Assembly (NCBI GenBank): GCA_033239005.1 | Contig: BSQZ01000053.1 | Span: 851,501-915,500, forward strand | Source: Lamellibrachia satsuma | Taxonomy: Eukaryota; Annelida; Polychaeta; Sabellida; Siboglinidae | Length of the DNA stretch: 64,000 bases | Reading direction: 5' to 3' | Part shown: positions 62,349 to 64,000 of the stretch, piece by piece | Numbering within the stretch: the stretch's first letter is position 1 | Layout of the letters: the number at the start of each line of letters is the position of its first letter | The notes under the pieces: model-generated | Told to the model about the DNA's origin: nothing | Database searches by the model: none | Seen by the model: the letters and a program-made list of their open reading frames with translations, nothing else | Program-made: the position numbers and the translations under genes

Positions 62349-62449
62349 CTTGGTGTGACCCAAGACCTCCCACTCTGGCACATGAATACACGTGAAGGCT
62401 TGGTGTGACCCAAGACCTCCCACTCTGGCACGTGAATACACGTGAAGGC
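62349..62449 (+). repeat. 50-bp direct tandem repeat, 2 copies
   Basis: tggtgtgacccaagacctcc at 62351 and 62401. The copies differ at one position (cacatg/cacgtg). Confidence 0.97.
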
Positions 62450-62553
62450 AGTGGGCTGAGAAGGTGTAGGATATGCAGACCTCTGTTTTCTGTGCGAGTA
62501 GTTGAAATATTGTGCGCAGTTGGTTTTATGGAAGAGTGCGTAGGGCCAATTTG

Positions 62554-62830
62554 TGTAAGATCATCGAAACGTTGACTTTGATAATTATATCTGGTAACTT
62601 GCGAAAATGTGAATTACCTTATATGAGAGTATGTCGAGCCGGACCACTTTTACCCTTTTTGTTGAATTTTGACCGGATCCTGTCAAGAATAATGAAATAG
62701 TTTATACGATGTTTTCATCAAGACAAAATAACCAACTTGTACAAACGAGCCAACAGGTTGTAGTGGATACTGGGGATGTTTGATTTTTCGAGAAATTATT
62801 CTAAAGCGAGACGAGCAAAAATGTGACCGA
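62554..62830 (+). repeat. Dispersed repeat B, copy 2
   Basis: Collinear with 36098-36415 without the (AT)n: gttgactttgataa, tggtaacttgcg, gaccggatcctgtcaa, tttcatcaagacaaaataac. Confidence 0.6.
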
Positions 62831-63292
62831 GGAAGGATCTTTAAACAACGGAAGAATCAATAACTGAATTGTATTCACAAGTTAACACCAGGTGGCGCTC
62901 TGAATACACGGTAGTAAACATTGCACTGTGTACAAGCGATAAGGAAGCACGGTCGGCCTGCGGTTAAAAACTAGTTCAGTTGTCTGTCGTTGTGCTTGGA
63001 GCGACACTCGTTGGCTCGGTTGATCTACGGCAAGGCGACGCTAGTCCTGTATCGCGATGTTTGTGGTTCCGGGAGCGCTGGCCAGTTGCACGCAGAAGCA
63101 AGGCATCGTACAGGGGTTTACTACAAACGGTAACGTCTATTTTATACTTCACAGACTCAACAGAGCATATTTATATGCATCATTCGTGCGATCTGAGTTC
63201 CATATGCTATCGCAGGCAGTAAAAGCAGACATTAAAAATACAAAAATAATACATAGCAATTTGCTGCTGTAAACATTTATATCAGTGGCTTG
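62831..63292. other. Non-coding, no recognised feature
   Basis: No supported feature; some CpG-rich sequence at 62950-63120. Confidence 0.4.
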
Positions 63293-63355
63293 TCTGGCAT
63301 CTCACAAAGGGTCGGGGAGTCAAGGGGCGGGGAGTCAAGGGGCGGGGAGTCAAGG

Positions 63356-63675
63356 TAAGGTAAGGTAAAGTCATCCCCCAGGCATTACGCGTTAGGAAGC
63401 CATGAAGGCTTATATGGCCAGTGCTTAAACCTGGTTTCTGTAGTGCGAAGCAACTTAGAGTGCAGTTATACTGACTCTCCTGGACGGGACACTAGTCCAT
63501 CGCAGGTACCTTCCAAACAGTGTTTGTACTCATTTGCAGCTGAGTAGACTGAGGCAAAGTGGGGTAAACGAAATTGCCTAAGCTTCGAAAACGAACCGTG
63601 CCCAGTGTGGGTCTTGAACTCACAACCCTCGAATTTAGAGTCCAACACCTTAACCACTAGGCCACGGCTGCCCCC
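63356..63675 (-). mobile_element. tRNA-derived SINE, full length
   Basis: On the minus strand: tRNA-like head with A-box gtggcctagtggttaagg and B-box gagttcaagaccc. The body has ttcgaagcttaggcaatttc, ccccactttgcctcag and a conserved actagtgtcccgtcc block. The tail is tandem ttacc (cttaccttacctt). A 12-bp direct repeat ggggagtcaagg flanks it (63344-63355, 63678-63689), though this word also repeats within the host MITE. This is the most complete SINE in the window. Confidence 0.88.
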
Positions 63676-63798
63676 ATGGGGAGTCAAGGGGGCAAACTTA
63701 ATTACCCATTAGCTTACCGTGCTGCCACCTAGTGGCGCAACTGATTACATACGAAAAAATCATCAAACATTTAATGGGTTAACATGGTTCAACGCCCC

Positions 63799-63951
63799 GC
63801 TAAGTACGTTAAGTACGCTAAGTACGTTAAGTACGCTAAGTACGTTAAGTACGCTAAGTACGCTACGTACGCTACGTACGCTACGTACGCTACGTACGCT
63901 ACGTACTCTAAGTACTCTAAGTACGCTAAGTACGCTACGTACGCTAAGTAC
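63799..63951 (+). repeat. 9-bp minisatellite, 17 units
   Basis: Exactly 17 units of gctaagtac with gttaagtac, gctacgtac and tctaagtac variants. The unit corresponds to ctaagtacg in the normal right terminus of MITE copy d (18067-18075). Confidence 0.97.
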
Positions 63952-64000
63952 GCCTCTGATTTATGAGAGTTAGTAGTGAGTTAACGTACATCCGTATTCG

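Larger units (their letters stand above)
63293..63958 (+). mobile_element. MITE with CAGTGGCGTA ends, copy e, with nested SINE and tandem array
   Basis: Left end cagtggcttgtctggcatct, right end taagtacgcctctg. Flanking octamers atttatat and atttatga agree at 6 of 8. The conserved internal blocks ttacccattagcttacc and acgaaaaaatcatc match copy d. The left half has three ggggagtcaagg-type units and a SINE insertion. The right terminus has expanded into a 9-bp array. Confidence 0.8.

Overview
This window is nuclear DNA of an animal, most likely a marine invertebrate; I cannot place it in a phylum. It has split codons at GT-AG introns, non-LTR retrotransposons, hAT-, pogo- and MITE-like DNA transposons, tRNA-derived SINEs, very long (AT)n and (GCGT)n microsatellites and many minisatellites. 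No bacterial operon, Shine-Dalgarno pattern or CRISPR array is present. The only gene I recognise with confidence is the 3' end of a group I p21-activated kinase (PAK) at the left edge (1-1046, + strand), followed by a long 3' UTR. One tRNA-Arg(TCG) lies at 5148-5220. A 240-codon open exon ending in a consensus splice donor (12513-13233) and a short possible first exon near 38935 may belong to genes I do not recognise.

Layout. 1-3.6 kb: PAK end and 3' UTR. 4.4-10.2 kb: minisatellite remnant, tRNA, pogo/Tigger-like fragment split by (AT)n, LINE 3' end, and MITEs with CAGTGGCGTA ends. 11-13 kb: SINE and the unknown exon. 13.6-17.6 kb: a nearly complete CR1/Jockey-type LINE on the minus strand, interrupted by a hAT element with a perfect 8-bp target duplication. 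17.7-23 kb: trinucleotide repeats, a MITE, and the left end of a GTAGGGG element. 24-26 kb: a decayed protein-like region holding an 18-bp minisatellite, flanked by inverted copies of a 14-bp motif. 26.7-28.2 kb: a second, younger LINE copy with (AT)n grown inside it. 28-36 kb: mostly unique DNA, a SINE, a 44-bp minisatellite and two dead LINE fragments. 36.8-38.3 kb: a 29-bp minisatellite of about 53 units. 39-49 kb: SINE, a 1.1-kb GTAGGGG element inserted in a LINE tail, a LINE 3' end, and a hAT-like element beside a zinc-finger remnant. 49.9-50.9 kb: an apparently perfect 478-bp tandem duplication rich in CpG. 51-64 kb: more LINE tails, SINEs and minisatellites, ending in a MITE carrying both a nested SINE and a 9-bp tandem array.

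The genes do not form a pathway. The main story is layered transposition (hAT in LINE, DNA element in LINE, SINE in MITE) and tandem repeats that appear to have started inside transposon copies. The best candidate for something undescribed is a group of three elements (24-26 kb, 42.8-43.9 kb, 60.4-61.2 kb). Their sequences are unrelated, but each carries several inverted copies of its own 10-17 bp motif, and two of them form near-perfect hairpins.
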